From: Cohnella nanjingensis
Lineage (GTDB): Bacteria; Bacillota; Bacilli; Paenibacillales; Paenibacillaceae
NCBI RefSeq assembly: GCF_014212125.1
Contig: NZ_JACJVP010000044.1
Span: 1-61,099 of the forward strand
Direction of reading: 5' to 3'
Length of the DNA: 61,099 nt
The first letter of the stretch is position 1. Each line of letters opens with the position of its first letter. Below are positions 33,092 through 41,252 of the stretch, piece after piece. Made by a program: the position numbers and the translations under genes. The notes beneath the pieces are model-generated. The model had not been told where the DNA came from. It did no database searches and was given only the letters and a program-made list of their open reading frames with translations.

Positions 33092-33997
33092 TCAGATCAC
33101 CTCGGTCGGATTCAAGAGCACATTGTCGATGAGACGCGTCTGGCCGAACTTGACCGCTACCGCGGCCAGCAGGTTCATCTTGAGGTCGCGCAGCGGCGCG
33201 GCATCGGACGGTGCCTGAAGTTCCGGATAGGTCAGCACCTCGACATAATCGATCTCGGCCAGCGGCATGCGGGCGATCGCGGCCGCCATGCGGGACTTCA
33301 ACTCGCCGGGCGCCGCGCCTTCCCGGATCCAAGCAGGGACTTGGCGCAGCGTCTGCGACAGGACCAGCGCCTGCTCGCGCTCCTCGGGCTTCAAGTAAAC
33401 GTTGCGGGAGCTGAGTGCCAGACCGTCGGATTCGCGAACGATCGGACAGGGCACGATCTCGACGGGCTGATTCAGGTCGGAGACGATCCGGGCGACCACC
33501 GCGACCTGCTGGGCGTCCTTCAAGCCGAAGTACGCGCGGTCCGGCTGGACGATGTTGAACAGTTTGGTCACGACCACGCCCACTCCGTCGAAGTGGCCCG
33601 GGCGGCTCGCGCCGCACAGCATCTCCGTAATTCCGCTCACCGTCATCTTCGTGCTCGGGGGCGTCGGATACATCTCCTTCACCTCCGGCAGGAAGACGAG
33701 CTGCGCGCCGGCCTCGGCCGCGACGGCCAGGTCCCGCGCCTCGTCGCGGGGATAACGCTCGAAGTCTTCGTTCGGACCGAACTGCAGCGGATTGACGAAG
33801 ATGCTCAGCACCGTCAAGCCGTTGTCCGCGGCGGAGCGCCGCATCAAGCTCGCATGGCCTTCATGCAGAAAACCCATCGTCGGCACGAGGCCGACCTTGG
33901 CGCCAGGGCCGGCTTGAGTACGATATTCGGACACGCGTCTGCGCAGCTCCGCGATCGTACGCACGATCGCGGGAGCGGATGTTAACGTAGCCGTCAT
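33092..33997 (-). CDS. panC: Pantothenate synthetase PanC
   Basis: ATP-dependent ligation of pantoate and beta-alanine. The 301-residue protein has PTMGFLHEGHASLMRRS (the HIGH-type ATP-binding motif), FVNPLQFGPNEDFERYPR and the pantoate/ATP-site motif YFGLKDAQQ. Its ATG overlaps the panB stop (ATGA). Pathway neighbours PanB and PanD flank it directly. Confidence 0.96.
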   Translation of the reverse strand: MTATLTSAPAIVRTIAELRRRVSEYRTQAGPGAKVGLVPTMGFLHEGHASLMRRSAADNGLTVLSIFVNPLQFGPNEDFERYPRDEARDLAVAAEAGAQLVFLPEVKEMYPTPPSTKMTVSGITEMLCGASRPGHFDGVGVVVTKLFNIVQPDRAYFGLKDAQQVAVVARIVSDLNQPVEIVPCPIVRESDGLALSSRNVYLKPEEREQALVLSQTLRQVPAWIREGAAPGELKSRMAAAIARMPLAEIDYVEVLTYPELQAPSDAAPLRDLKMNLLAAVAVKFGQTRLIDNVLLNPTEVI

Positions 33998-34857
33998 TGG
34001 GATCCGCCTCCATATAGCGTGGTGGACATGGCTTCCTCCGCCTTTTCGTCCAGCGGGAAGCCATGGCGGGCTTCCGGGAATTGTTTGTTCTTTACTTCGT
34101 CGACATATTGGGCGATCGCGCCGCGGATCGTCTCACCGACGTCCGCATACGCTTTGACCATCCGTTTGTCCCGGATGCCGGAACCGTACCGGATCATATC
34201 ATGGTAGACGAGCACTTGTCCATCGCAGCCCCTGCCGGCGCCGATGCCGATCGTCGGCACTTGAAGCGACTTCGTGACGGCGGCGGCCACGGGCTCCGTC
34301 ACGAGCTCCAGGACGACGCCGAACGCGCCGGCCTGCTCTAGCGCCTTGGCGTCGGCGAGCAGCTTCTCGGCTTCCGCCGCGTCTTTGCCTTGCACCTTGT
34401 AGCCGCCGATCTGATGCACCGACTGCGGCGTCAACCCCAGATGGGCGAGGACGGGGATGCCGGCGGAGACGAGCACCGCGACCTCTTCGGCCAGCTCCGC
34501 GCCTCCTTCGAGCTTCACGGCGTGCGCGCCGCCTTCCCGCATGATGCGGGCGGCGTTGCGCAGCGTCGCTTCCTTGCCAAGGCGGTAAGTCGCGAACGGC
34601 ATGTCGGTCACGACCATCGTATGGGGAGCTCCTCTAACAACCGCTTTTGTATGATAAATCATATCTTCCAGGGTGACCGGAACGGTCGTATCGTAACCCA
34701 GGACGACATTGCCAAGCGAATCGCCAACCAGGATCACGTCGACGCCCGCTTCTTCCGTCAGTTGCGCGGAAGGGTAATCGTAAGCCGTCATCATGGCAAT
34801 GGGGTTGCCTTGCCGCTTCATCGCCATCAGGCGGGGCAGCGTCACCGGTTGTTTCAT
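33994..34857 (-). CDS. panB: 3-methyl-2-oxobutanoate hydroxymethyltransferase PanB
   Basis: First committed step of pantothenate synthesis, transferring a hydroxymethyl group from methylene-THF to 2-ketoisovalerate. The 287-residue TIM-barrel protein shows MMTAYDYPSAQLTEEAGVD, ILVGDSLGNVVLGYDTTVPV (Mg-binding Asp) and the catalytic-Glu region LELVTEPVA. AGGAGG lies before the ATG. It is the first gene of panBCD; the leader RNA upstream with an internal terminator suggests control by premature termination. Confidence 0.96.
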   Translation of the reverse strand: MKQPVTLPRLMAMKRQGNPIAMMTAYDYPSAQLTEEAGVDVILVGDSLGNVVLGYDTTVPVTLEDMIYHTKAVVRGAPHTMVVTDMPFATYRLGKEATLRNAARIMREGGAHAVKLEGGAELAEEVAVLVSAGIPVLAHLGLTPQSVHQIGGYKVQGKDAAEAEKLLADAKALEQAGAFGVVLELVTEPVAAAVTKSLQVPTIGIGAGRGCDGQVLVYHDMIRYGSGIRDKRMVKAYADVGETIRGAIAQYVDEVKNKQFPEARHGFPLDEKAEEAMSTTLYGGGSQ

Positions 34858-34884
34858 GTCAAATAGCGCCTCCTAATGAATCTC

Positions 34885-34890
34885 ATTGTA
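34885..34890 (-). promoter_or_regulatory. Possible -10 element close to panB
   Basis: TACAAT on the minus strand about 28 bp before panB. No convincing -35 box is present 16-18 bp upstream, because that place is taken by the terminator U-tract. It is therefore a weak alternative to the leader promoter. Confidence 0.2.
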
Positions 34891-34904
34891 GGGAATGCGG
34901 ACGC

Positions 34905-34940
34905 AAAAAAAACCTTCATTTGCCCATGAGCAAAGAAGGT
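34905..34940 (-). terminator. Intrinsic terminator in the panB leader
   Basis: On the minus strand an 11-bp stem (ACCTTC+TTTGC with GCAAA+GAAGGT and one bulged base) has a 6-nt loop and eight U residues. It lies 48 bp before the panB start, inside the leader transcript. Confidence 0.9.
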
Positions 34941-35113
34941 ATCATTCAGCAGGAGCGCTTCACGTCCTTCTGTCTCGGTCCCTTCGGCTCAGAGCAGAAT
35001 CCGCCGCGAAATATCACGGTATGCAGTTGGTAGTTCCCATTGCATGGCGAGTAAGTAATCCGCTATCATGTGGTTCATCTATCGGTGCGGTTCGTTCGAT
35101 ACCGCCCGAGGAC
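34941..35113 (-). ncRNA. Structured panB leader RNA, candidate riboswitch or small RNA
   Basis: Between an extended -10 promoter and a strong terminator lies about 170 nt without an ORF. Read on the minus strand it can form GCGGT/ACCGC (35087-35091 with 35101-35105), ATGCA/TGCAT with inner TGG/CCA (35021-35045) and CCGTG/CGCGG (35004-35019). The 3' segment AGAAGG (34966-34971) can pair with CCTTCT in the terminator arm (antiterminator), and the overlapping AGGAC can instead pair with GTCCT at the 5' end. That is a mutually exclusive switch layout. The pan RNA motif known upstream of panB in Bacillota is the leading candidate; a 6S-type RNA is the alternative. Confidence 0.6.
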
Positions 35114-35116
35114 TTC

Positions 35117-35143
35117 ATTATAGCAGATCGATACGCCATCGTC
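35117..35143 (-). promoter_or_regulatory. Extended -10 promoter of the panB leader
   Basis: On the minus strand TGCTATAAT gives a perfect -10 hexamer (35117-35122) with the extended TG. TAGACG lies 17 bp upstream as a partial -35 box. Start is expected near 35110. Confidence 0.75.
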
Positions 35144-35290
35144 TACGCATCAGCAGCCCGGGCAGAGCTGACGCACGAAAAAGATTGTGGTTCTTGCGAA
35201 TTGTAAATCTTCGTTCGTTCAGGGTGCCGTGACCGGCGGAGCTCCGAGCGACCCGCTCACGATCAGGATCTTGCGGCTTCCGAACATGCA

Positions 35291-35325
35291 AGAAGCCCCC
35301 TTCTGGAAGCGGGGAGCTTCATCCT
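35291..35325 (-). terminator. Probable terminator after the DUF2269 gene
   Basis: On the minus strand GAAGCTCCCC and GGGGGCTTC pair with a 10-nt loop, followed by TTGCATG, a poor U-tract. The rest of the gap 35144-35290 holds nothing I can identify. Confidence 0.45.
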
Positions 35326-35343
35326 TCGATCATCCGTTTTCAC

Positions 35344-35808
35344 TTAGCCGCCAATGACGGGTTTCATAATCATGAAAGCGAACAAGAGCGTCCCTAACGT
35401 ACTCGCCATCCAAAACAATTTGTTGGCTCTCATCCAGAAAGCTTGCTGTTCGGGAGGCAGAGCATCGGCCTTGCGGTTTGACGGATCGTTCAACCACGTC
35501 GACAATTGCTTGGCGGCAGGAGCGACAAATCCGATAACGATGATTTGAATGAGGATGTAGAGAACAAGAGAACCGAAAATCCACAGCTGCATGAACCGAC
35601 CGTAGTCACCGATGAACACGAGCGCCAGACCGGTCAAGACGGCAAGCGAACCGCCGATTTTGGGGAACAGTTCCAAGGTCTTGAACAGTCTTATGGAATG
35701 TCTTAATTCATTCGCGCTCTGACGGGGTCCCAGCAGAACATGGCTGAAAAACACCGGACCGACCCCGAGAATCGCCGATAAAATATGAACGAGTACGAGC
35801 CACTTCAT
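35344..35808 (-). CDS. DUF2269-like integral membrane protein
   Basis: A 154-residue protein with four membrane helices (about 2-22, 50-67, 75-97 and 130-150). The start KWLVLVHILSAILGVGPVFFS and the central GGSLAVLTGLALVF are typical of DUF2269. Function is unknown. The DNA is clearly lower in GC than that of panB or birA, in line with its place in an accessory segment. It is followed by a weak hairpin and precedes the panB leader. Confidence 0.7.
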   Translation of the reverse strand: MKWLVLVHILSAILGVGPVFFSHVLLGPRQSANELRHSIRLFKTLELFPKIGGSLAVLTGLALVFIGDYGRFMQLWIFGSLVLYILIQIIVIGFVAPAAKQLSTWLNDPSNRKADALPPEQQAFWMRANKLFWMASTLGTLLFAFMIMKPVIGG

Positions 35809-35833
35809 GGAATCTCTTCCTTTCCGCCCGAAT

Positions 35834-36415
35834 TTACGCTTTCACATAATTGATCCATACCGTCGTTTTCTCCATGAACGTAAAGATCATGATTTGCGCT
35901 TGCCACGATTTCGTATCGATAGTGAAATGCTGCATGCCGTCCTCTTCCGATTCCGAAGCAATGTCCAGTCCCTTATCTTTCAGAACTTGGCGATAGCGTT
36001 CGACGGTTTTGGCTACCGAATCGCCCGTTTCAAATTTGACCTGGTAATAGGGGTCGCCCCGGTTGGCGCCGTCGCCGATTTTAATCGCCGCTTTGTTCTT
36101 GGCGTCGTCCAAAATCGGAATATCATCGGGAACGGAGTCGGGCGGTTTGACCCCGTTCTGCGTGTCCTCCTCCGCGATGACAACCTGATTGGGCAAATCC
36201 ACGATGTTCATGGATGTTTCCTTCGAAGATTCCGCGCTATCGGCCGCTTTCTTCGAAGGTTCCGCGCTTTTCTCCCCGGTGTTCGTCGCGGGTTGTCGCG
36301 CCGCGCTCTCCGTTGGACCGGATGCCTGGCCGCTGCCGCTCCCGCCGCACCCGGCCGCGCTTGCCGACAATAGCCCTCCTAACAGGATCAAACAAACGAT
36401 TTTAATCACTCGCAT
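35834..36415 (-). CDS. Predicted lipoprotein of unknown function
   Basis: A 193-residue secreted protein. The signal peptide KIVCLILLGGLLSASAAGC ends in a plausible lipobox with C23, followed by a Gly/Ser/Ala-rich linker (about 24-68) and a globular C-terminal domain (YYQVKFETGDSVAKTVERYRQ, TIDTKSWQAQIMIF). No family is recognised. It is 25 bp upstream of the DUF2269 gene and may be cotranscribed with it. Confidence 0.7.
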   Translation of the reverse strand: MRVIKIVCLILLGGLLSASAAGCGGSGSGQASGPTESAARQPATNTGEKSAEPSKKAADSAESSKETSMNIVDLPNQVVIAEEDTQNGVKPPDSVPDDIPILDDAKNKAAIKIGDGANRGDPYYQVKFETGDSVAKTVERYRQVLKDKGLDIASESEEDGMQHFTIDTKSWQAQIMIFTFMEKTTVWINYVKA

Positions 36416-36485
36416 GACAGAATCCCCACTCCTTCTTTAGTCCTACCTTGGGCGTTTGAAAACCATTCTCCTCCTGCTATAAGAA

Positions 36486-36521
36486 ATGCCCCTCCTTCGG
36501 ATCATTCTAAAGGAGGGGCCG
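36486..36521 (-). terminator. Terminator after the RCC1/SLH gene
   Basis: GCCCCTCCTT and AAGGAGGGGC are perfect 10-bp arms; on the minus strand ATTTCTTATAG follows. Confidence 0.8.
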
Positions 36522-36534
36522 CTTCAAAAAAGTT

Positions 36535-39500
36535 TCAGATCAGCTTCGCTTTCGCCAGCATCCGCTGAACGATGGCCGCCGTTTCGGCCCGGGTAATGTC
36601 GCTCGCCGGATTCAGTCCGGAACCGGAGCCGCCGACCAGCCCGCTCTTCACGGCCGCGGCGACCGCCTGCCGGGCCCACCCGGCGACTGCCGCGCCGTCC
36701 GAGAACCCGGATAACGCCGCGTCTGCGTCCGCGGGTCCGATGTTCGTGTCCAGCCCGGCAAGCTTCATCGCCCGCGCGATCATCGCAATCGCTTCTTGGC
36801 GGGTAATCGTCTTCGCGGCGCCGAACGTTCCGTCCTTGTATCCTTCCACGATCCCGTACTCCTGCGCTTTCGCTACCGCGCCGATATACCAGTCGCCGGC
36901 CTTCACATCCGTAAACGAGGACGTTTTCCCGTTTTCGGCCAGCCCTAGCGCCCGCACGAGAATTGCCGCGAACTCCGCGCGGGTAATGGGCGCATTCGGA
37001 CGGTAATGCGTCTCGTCGACGCCGCTCACGATTTTGCGGGATGCCAAGTCATTGACCGCGGGTTTCGCCCAGTGGCCTTCGACATCCGCAAACGAGACGG
37101 AGCGCCAGATGAGCGCGTACGCGCTGTTCGTCAAGCTGTGGAACACCGCGTACGCTTTCCCGTCACGCGATTCCGTGTAGGTCGGTACATGGCGCGTCGT
37201 TCCGTCTGCCTCAAGCGCTACGGCGGTCGTGATGTTGCCTGAGGCTGCTCCCCCCGGAAGCGGAATTACGCGCTTCACGTAGGAGCCGAACTTGCCCACG
37301 TTCGCCGTTTTGCCGCCGGACGAGGCGGTCACCGTGAACTCGACCGGCGGAACGACGACGTCGAACCGATCTCTTGCCGCCGTATTTTCCAGCAGCTTCA
37401 CTTCAGCCGAATCGCCCTTCGCCACGCTCACGCGCACGAGAATATCCGCCAGTTTCGCAGGATCGCCAAGCTGTTTCGCCAAGGCGTCGATGCCGACTTC
37501 CGATGCGGGCAGCGTGTAGCTTCCGCGAGGCGTTTGCAGTTCCAGCACGGCCCGTTTCTGCTCCAGCGCCTTCACGGCGTCCCCGGCCAGCACCGCCGTC
37601 ACCTTGCCCGATTGCTCCGTCACGGGAATAACGATCAGCGGACGGTCTCCCGCCGGGCCAAGCGCCTCCGTCAATCGGGACGTTTCCAACGTTACCGACA
37701 TGACGTTTGATCCGCCCTCTTGCGAAGAGACAATTTGGGCGATTTGGTCATACGATTTGCCGTCTACGAAGATCCGGAGCGATTTCGTCGACGGCACGCC
37801 AGTCGTGCTGCCCGGGCTGCCGCCGGTCGGAGTTGAGCCTCCGGATGATGACCGCGCCCGGGTCACCGTCACGGTGTACGTCTTCGAGGCGCCGTCCTTC
37901 GCGGTGACGACGAGCTTGATCGCGTTGCTGCCTTCGCTCAGCGGAAGCGAAGAGGACGAGGCGCCGTTCGTCAAGATGTGCGGTCCGCCGCTCTGCACGC
38001 CGGCGCTATTGTATACGCTCGCCGTCACGCTGACATTGTCGGCATCGTATACCGATGCCGTCACGGTCACCGACGATACGCCGTTCGCCACGCTCGCCGT
38101 ATAGGCCGTCGTACCGGGATCGAACCGCGGGCTCAGCGCGATGTCCGAAAGAACTAAGTCTTTCAAGTCGGCGTTCCCGCTAGGCTCAGGCGTTCCGGCA
38201 ATCGTAAACGCGATTCGTTCGGCAAACTCATTACCCGCATGATCGACGACCGTGAAATCTACGGTATGCGAGCCATCGCCGGTTACCGAGATAGAGCCGC
38301 TATCGCCGTTTGCCCTTTGCGCCTCGCCTTGATCCAGCCGATACTCCACATAACGGACGCCGGATTGATCATCTAATGCCTGGAATTGAATCGTGACGGG
38401 CTGCGTGTAGGTCGCGCCATAGGTGACCCCGGTTACGGTGAGGATTGGGGGTACCCGGTCCGTAGGCGTTAAGCCGACGTGCAAATCCGTTTTTGGAGGC
38501 GGGATATCAACGGAATCGCTTGTCACCGTTGCGAATCCGGGTCGGTTGACCGTTACCCGGTATGTTCCGGCCGCCACGTCCCAAGCGTAACTTCCGTCTT
38601 CCCCGCTCGTCTGCGGATTCGTAATGGGAGACATCTTGTCGTGATCGTTCATATCGACCCATTCTTCCAGCGCGGTATCGTAATACTGCAGCACGAGCGT
38701 GGCGCCCGGCAGCGGCCAATCTATCCCCTTCTCCGCGTTATAAACGATCCCGCTCGGATCGATGAGATCTATGGGGAAATTCATCGGTCCGTCCAAGCAT
38801 TCCGCTTCAATTTCGACGACTAAGTGTGAACCCGCCACTCCAGCAGCGGCAGGAACGAATGTGATTGCGGATTGGAAGCGGTTATCAAGCACAATCTCAT
38901 GTCCGTAGTCATCCCTTAATATGAACTTGACATTCTTGCAAGGAAGACTAACGGCTAACGTGATAGGAGCCGATCTGGCAGCTACCGGAGTGCCATTACT
39001 CGTATTTCCGCTAAGTCCCGTTAAAGTAACAGTCGGCGGGACGACAGGCGCCAATGCTTCGATTTGATAGGAATCGGTGGCGAAGGGCGCGGTTTCTCCC
39101 TCTCGATAAGCGTTCACGGTCAAACGATGGATGCCTTCTTCTGTAGGCTTCACTCTCCACGTTGTCGTGGCATTCGTTCCCGCGGCGATCTTGTCGATCA
39201 CATGAACGGCGTCGTTATCGACAAGACTTAATCCGGAACCCGGAATCAGTTTAAGCGTAATATTGGCAAGCTCGCTACCCGGATTATTCAAATAAGCGGT
39301 CAAATTCGCGGGTGCGGCGGACCATTCCGGATAGAACAAACGTTGTTTGCCCATTAGCGCCAAGGTTGGTTGGAATACGGCTTCGTTTACATTGAATCCG
39401 CCGACCGGATAGGGAGTGTTGGAAGGCGCGTTAGGTTCCTGCGGCGACGGTGTGACGTAGCCGAGTTGGCCATTGTAGTTGTTTCCCCAGGTCCATAAGG

Positions 39501-40686
39501 TACCGTCGTCTTGAATGGCCATCGAATGATACCATCCGGTTCCAAAAGCAACGAAATTACCGCGCAGGCCAAGCTTTGTTGCCGTTAAACGGTTTCGAAA
39601 CTGGTCGTCTCCGTCTCCGAGTTGGCCATTATCGTTTCTTCCCCACGCCCATACCGTCCCATCGTCTAACTGAGCGATCGAATGTTCTCCCCCCGCTGCC
39701 GCGATAGCGACGACGCTTGCAAGTTCTTGGCCGGGGCTGAGACTGTCCAGCACTTTCACCGGAGAGATGCGGGTTGTCGTGGTTCCGTCTCCGAGCTGGC
39801 CATTGCTGTTGTTTCCCCACGCCCATATCGTTCCATCGCTTTTCAGGGCTATGGTATGAATGGCTCCTAAGGCAATAGCCTCCACATCGCTCACATTCGG
39901 CACCTGTTGGGGGGTATAGTTAGGCGTATACTTGTACGCGTTCGTGTCATATCCGAGTTGGGCATATCGATTGGACCCCCACGTCCATACCGTTCCATCG
40001 CTTTTCAGTGCAGCCGTATACCCGGAGGTGTCACCTACTCCGAATCCAGCTGCAATGGCTTTTACTTTAAATCCATCATCCGTCGGGATACCGACATTTT
40101 GAGGTTTGGGATTGTACGACACGGTACCCCCGCCGGTTAAGACAGATGAATATCCGAGTTCTCCGCTGTTGTTGTTCCCCCACGTCCAAACCGTCCCATC
40201 GCGCTTCAGGGCAACCGTATGAAATGATCCAGCGGCAATGGCGGCAACTTCGCTCATCTCGTTCACTTGCACAGGGACAGAACTTGCCGTATTGGCTCCG
40301 TTTCCGAGTTCTCCGTGCTGATTGCTTCCCCAAGCCCATACTGTTCCATCGCTTTTCAGGGCAACGGTATGACTCCACCCTGCCGCAATGGCGACGATAC
40401 CGCACAAAGCTTGCACTTTTACGGGGAAGGCACGGTCAACCCTTGAACCTTCTCCGAGTTGGCCGGCATAGTTGCTCCCCAACGCCCACACGGTTCCGTC
40501 GCTTTTCAAAACAACGGTGTGGCTACCTCCGCCGGCGACCATCGGCTTGGTGGTAAAATGAGGAGCGCAGCCGGCATCCGGAACTTCGGCATGGGCAAAG
40601 TTCGGATACGATGGCAAGACCAATGAAAACAAGACAACGAGCAGTACCAATGCTTTGATCCGGTTCGGAACAAAACGATTCATCAC
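36535..40686 (-). CDS. Large S-layer-anchored surface protein with RCC1 repeats
   Basis: A 1383-residue secreted protein. The signal peptide (about 1-33, ending AHAEV) is followed by seven RCC1-type repeats (about 48-430) of the form HTVALKSDGTVWAWGSN, which should build a beta-propeller. Then come Ig/CARDB-like beta domains, a carnitine-like carboxypeptidase-regulatory segment near 690-740, a cadherin-like beta-sandwich domain (about 840-945) and three SLH domains at the C-terminus (about 1197-1383: FADVEGHWAK, FTDVKAGDWY, GFSDGAAVAGWA) that bind secondary cell-wall polymer. The start is supported by GGAGGGG. Probably a cell-surface adhesin or binding protein; the ligand is unknown. Confidence 0.88.
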   Translation of the reverse strand: MMNRFVPNRIKALVLLVVLFSLVLPSYPNFAHAEVPDAGCAPHFTTKPMVAGGGSHTVVLKSDGTVWALGSNYAGQLGEGSRVDRAFPVKVQALCGIVAIAAGWSHTVALKSDGTVWAWGSNQHGELGNGANTASSVPVQVNEMSEVAAIAAGSFHTVALKRDGTVWTWGNNNSGELGYSSVLTGGGTVSYNPKPQNVGIPTDDGFKVKAIAAGFGVGDTSGYTAALKSDGTVWTWGSNRYAQLGYDTNAYKYTPNYTPQQVPNVSDVEAIALGAIHTIALKSDGTIWAWGNNSNGQLGDGTTTTRISPVKVLDSLSPGQELASVVAIAAAGGEHSIAQLDDGTVWAWGRNDNGQLGDGDDQFRNRLTATKLGLRGNFVAFGTGWYHSMAIQDDGTLWTWGNNYNGQLGYVTPSPQEPNAPSNTPYPVGGFNVNEAVFQPTLALMGKQRLFYPEWSAAPANLTAYLNNPGSELANITLKLIPGSGLSLVDNDAVHVIDKIAAGTNATTTWRVKPTEEGIHRLTVNAYREGETAPFATDSYQIEALAPVVPPTVTLTGLSGNTSNGTPVAARSAPITLAVSLPCKNVKFILRDDYGHEIVLDNRFQSAITFVPAAAGVAGSHLVVEIEAECLDGPMNFPIDLIDPSGIVYNAEKGIDWPLPGATLVLQYYDTALEEWVDMNDHDKMSPITNPQTSGEDGSYAWDVAAGTYRVTVNRPGFATVTSDSVDIPPPKTDLHVGLTPTDRVPPILTVTGVTYGATYTQPVTIQFQALDDQSGVRYVEYRLDQGEAQRANGDSGSISVTGDGSHTVDFTVVDHAGNEFAERIAFTIAGTPEPSGNADLKDLVLSDIALSPRFDPGTTAYTASVANGVSSVTVTASVYDADNVSVTASVYNSAGVQSGGPHILTNGASSSSLPLSEGSNAIKLVVTAKDGASKTYTVTVTRARSSSGGSTPTGGSPGSTTGVPSTKSLRIFVDGKSYDQIAQIVSSQEGGSNVMSVTLETSRLTEALGPAGDRPLIVIPVTEQSGKVTAVLAGDAVKALEQKRAVLELQTPRGSYTLPASEVGIDALAKQLGDPAKLADILVRVSVAKGDSAEVKLLENTAARDRFDVVVPPVEFTVTASSGGKTANVGKFGSYVKRVIPLPGGAASGNITTAVALEADGTTRHVPTYTESRDGKAYAVFHSLTNSAYALIWRSVSFADVEGHWAKPAVNDLASRKIVSGVDETHYRPNAPITRAEFAAILVRALGLAENGKTSSFTDVKAGDWYIGAVAKAQEYGIVEGYKDGTFGAAKTITRQEAIAMIARAMKLAGLDTNIGPADADAALSGFSDGAAVAGWARQAVAAAVKSGLVGGSGSGLNPASDITRAETAAIVQRMLAKAKLI

Positions 40687-40908
40687 TACCCCTCCAACGA
40701 TTCTATTCGTATCTTACATATCGCGCGGAACACCCGCTGCGGCAATGCGGAGGTGCCTGACGAATATCTAATCTAATATGACTGACGGGATGATCTTCTC
40801 CGCTTCCTCGATCTCGCCGAGCGGGATCGTATAAACGAAGTAGCGATCCCACGGATAAACCGCCATCGGCTCATCGCAAGACCTCCTTCGGAAAGATTTT
40901 AGAGCTGG

Positions 40909-40967
40909 GAGCGCTTCAAAAGCGTTCCTCTGTCCGTTTTCCGTTTTGAAATGCTTTTGAAGCGCTC
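40909..40967. repeat. Perfect 15-bp inverted repeat, 29-bp spacer
   Basis: GAGCGCTTCAAAAGC (40909-40923) and GCTTTTGAAGCGCTC (40953-40967) are exact complements. There is no U-tract on either strand, so it is not a normal terminator. It may be the end of a small mobile element or a hairpin in a decayed 3' region. Confidence 0.75.
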
Positions 40968-41121
40968 TTTCCCTTAAGCTCCTTATGACGCCGATATTCA
41001 AGCCGGAAAAACCGTTGCTTTACGTTTTGAAGTTCAGCTACGTCACGTGGCGACGATACCGGCTTCATCGGGCAAATCCGACGGGTTGCAACCTCCGCCA
41101 TATTCCGATCCCCATTAAACG

Positions 41122-41175
41122 CCATAACGCCCTCGACCGTTCCGGCATCGGCCGGGGCGATCGAGGGCGTTATGG
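41122..41175. repeat. Perfect 15-bp inverted repeat, 24-bp spacer
   Basis: CCATAACGCCCTCGA (41122-41136) and TCGAGGGCGTTATGG (41161-41175) are exact complements. The spacer itself is GC-rich with CCGGC/GCCGG, so the whole can fold into a long rod. No U-tract follows. Confidence 0.75.
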
Positions 41176-41252
41176 GTTCGTACAGACGCTCTTCGGACCG
41201 GCCGCTGGCGGCATCGACCGGCGGAATACGGAACCGGCCAGGCTCCGCCAGT

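Larger units (their letters stand above)
40687..41252. other. Gap of about 570 bp with decayed sequence
   Basis: No convincing gene. On the minus strand a short frame at 40768-40866 (MAVYPWDRYFVYTIPLGEI...) has the composition of real protein but no good start site and may be the tail of a lost gene. Two perfect 15-bp inverted repeats lie in the gap and are listed separately. The part 40990-41250 adjoins the truncated SARP gene and probably derives from it or from its lost neighbour. Confidence 0.5.

Noticed and set aside
40768..40866. Small gene starting at the ATG at 40866 or an overlapping Arg-rich frame with an AAGGAGG site
   Set aside because: The first has natural composition but no start site, the second has a start site but a low-complexity product; neither is convincing, so it is only mentioned as possible debris.
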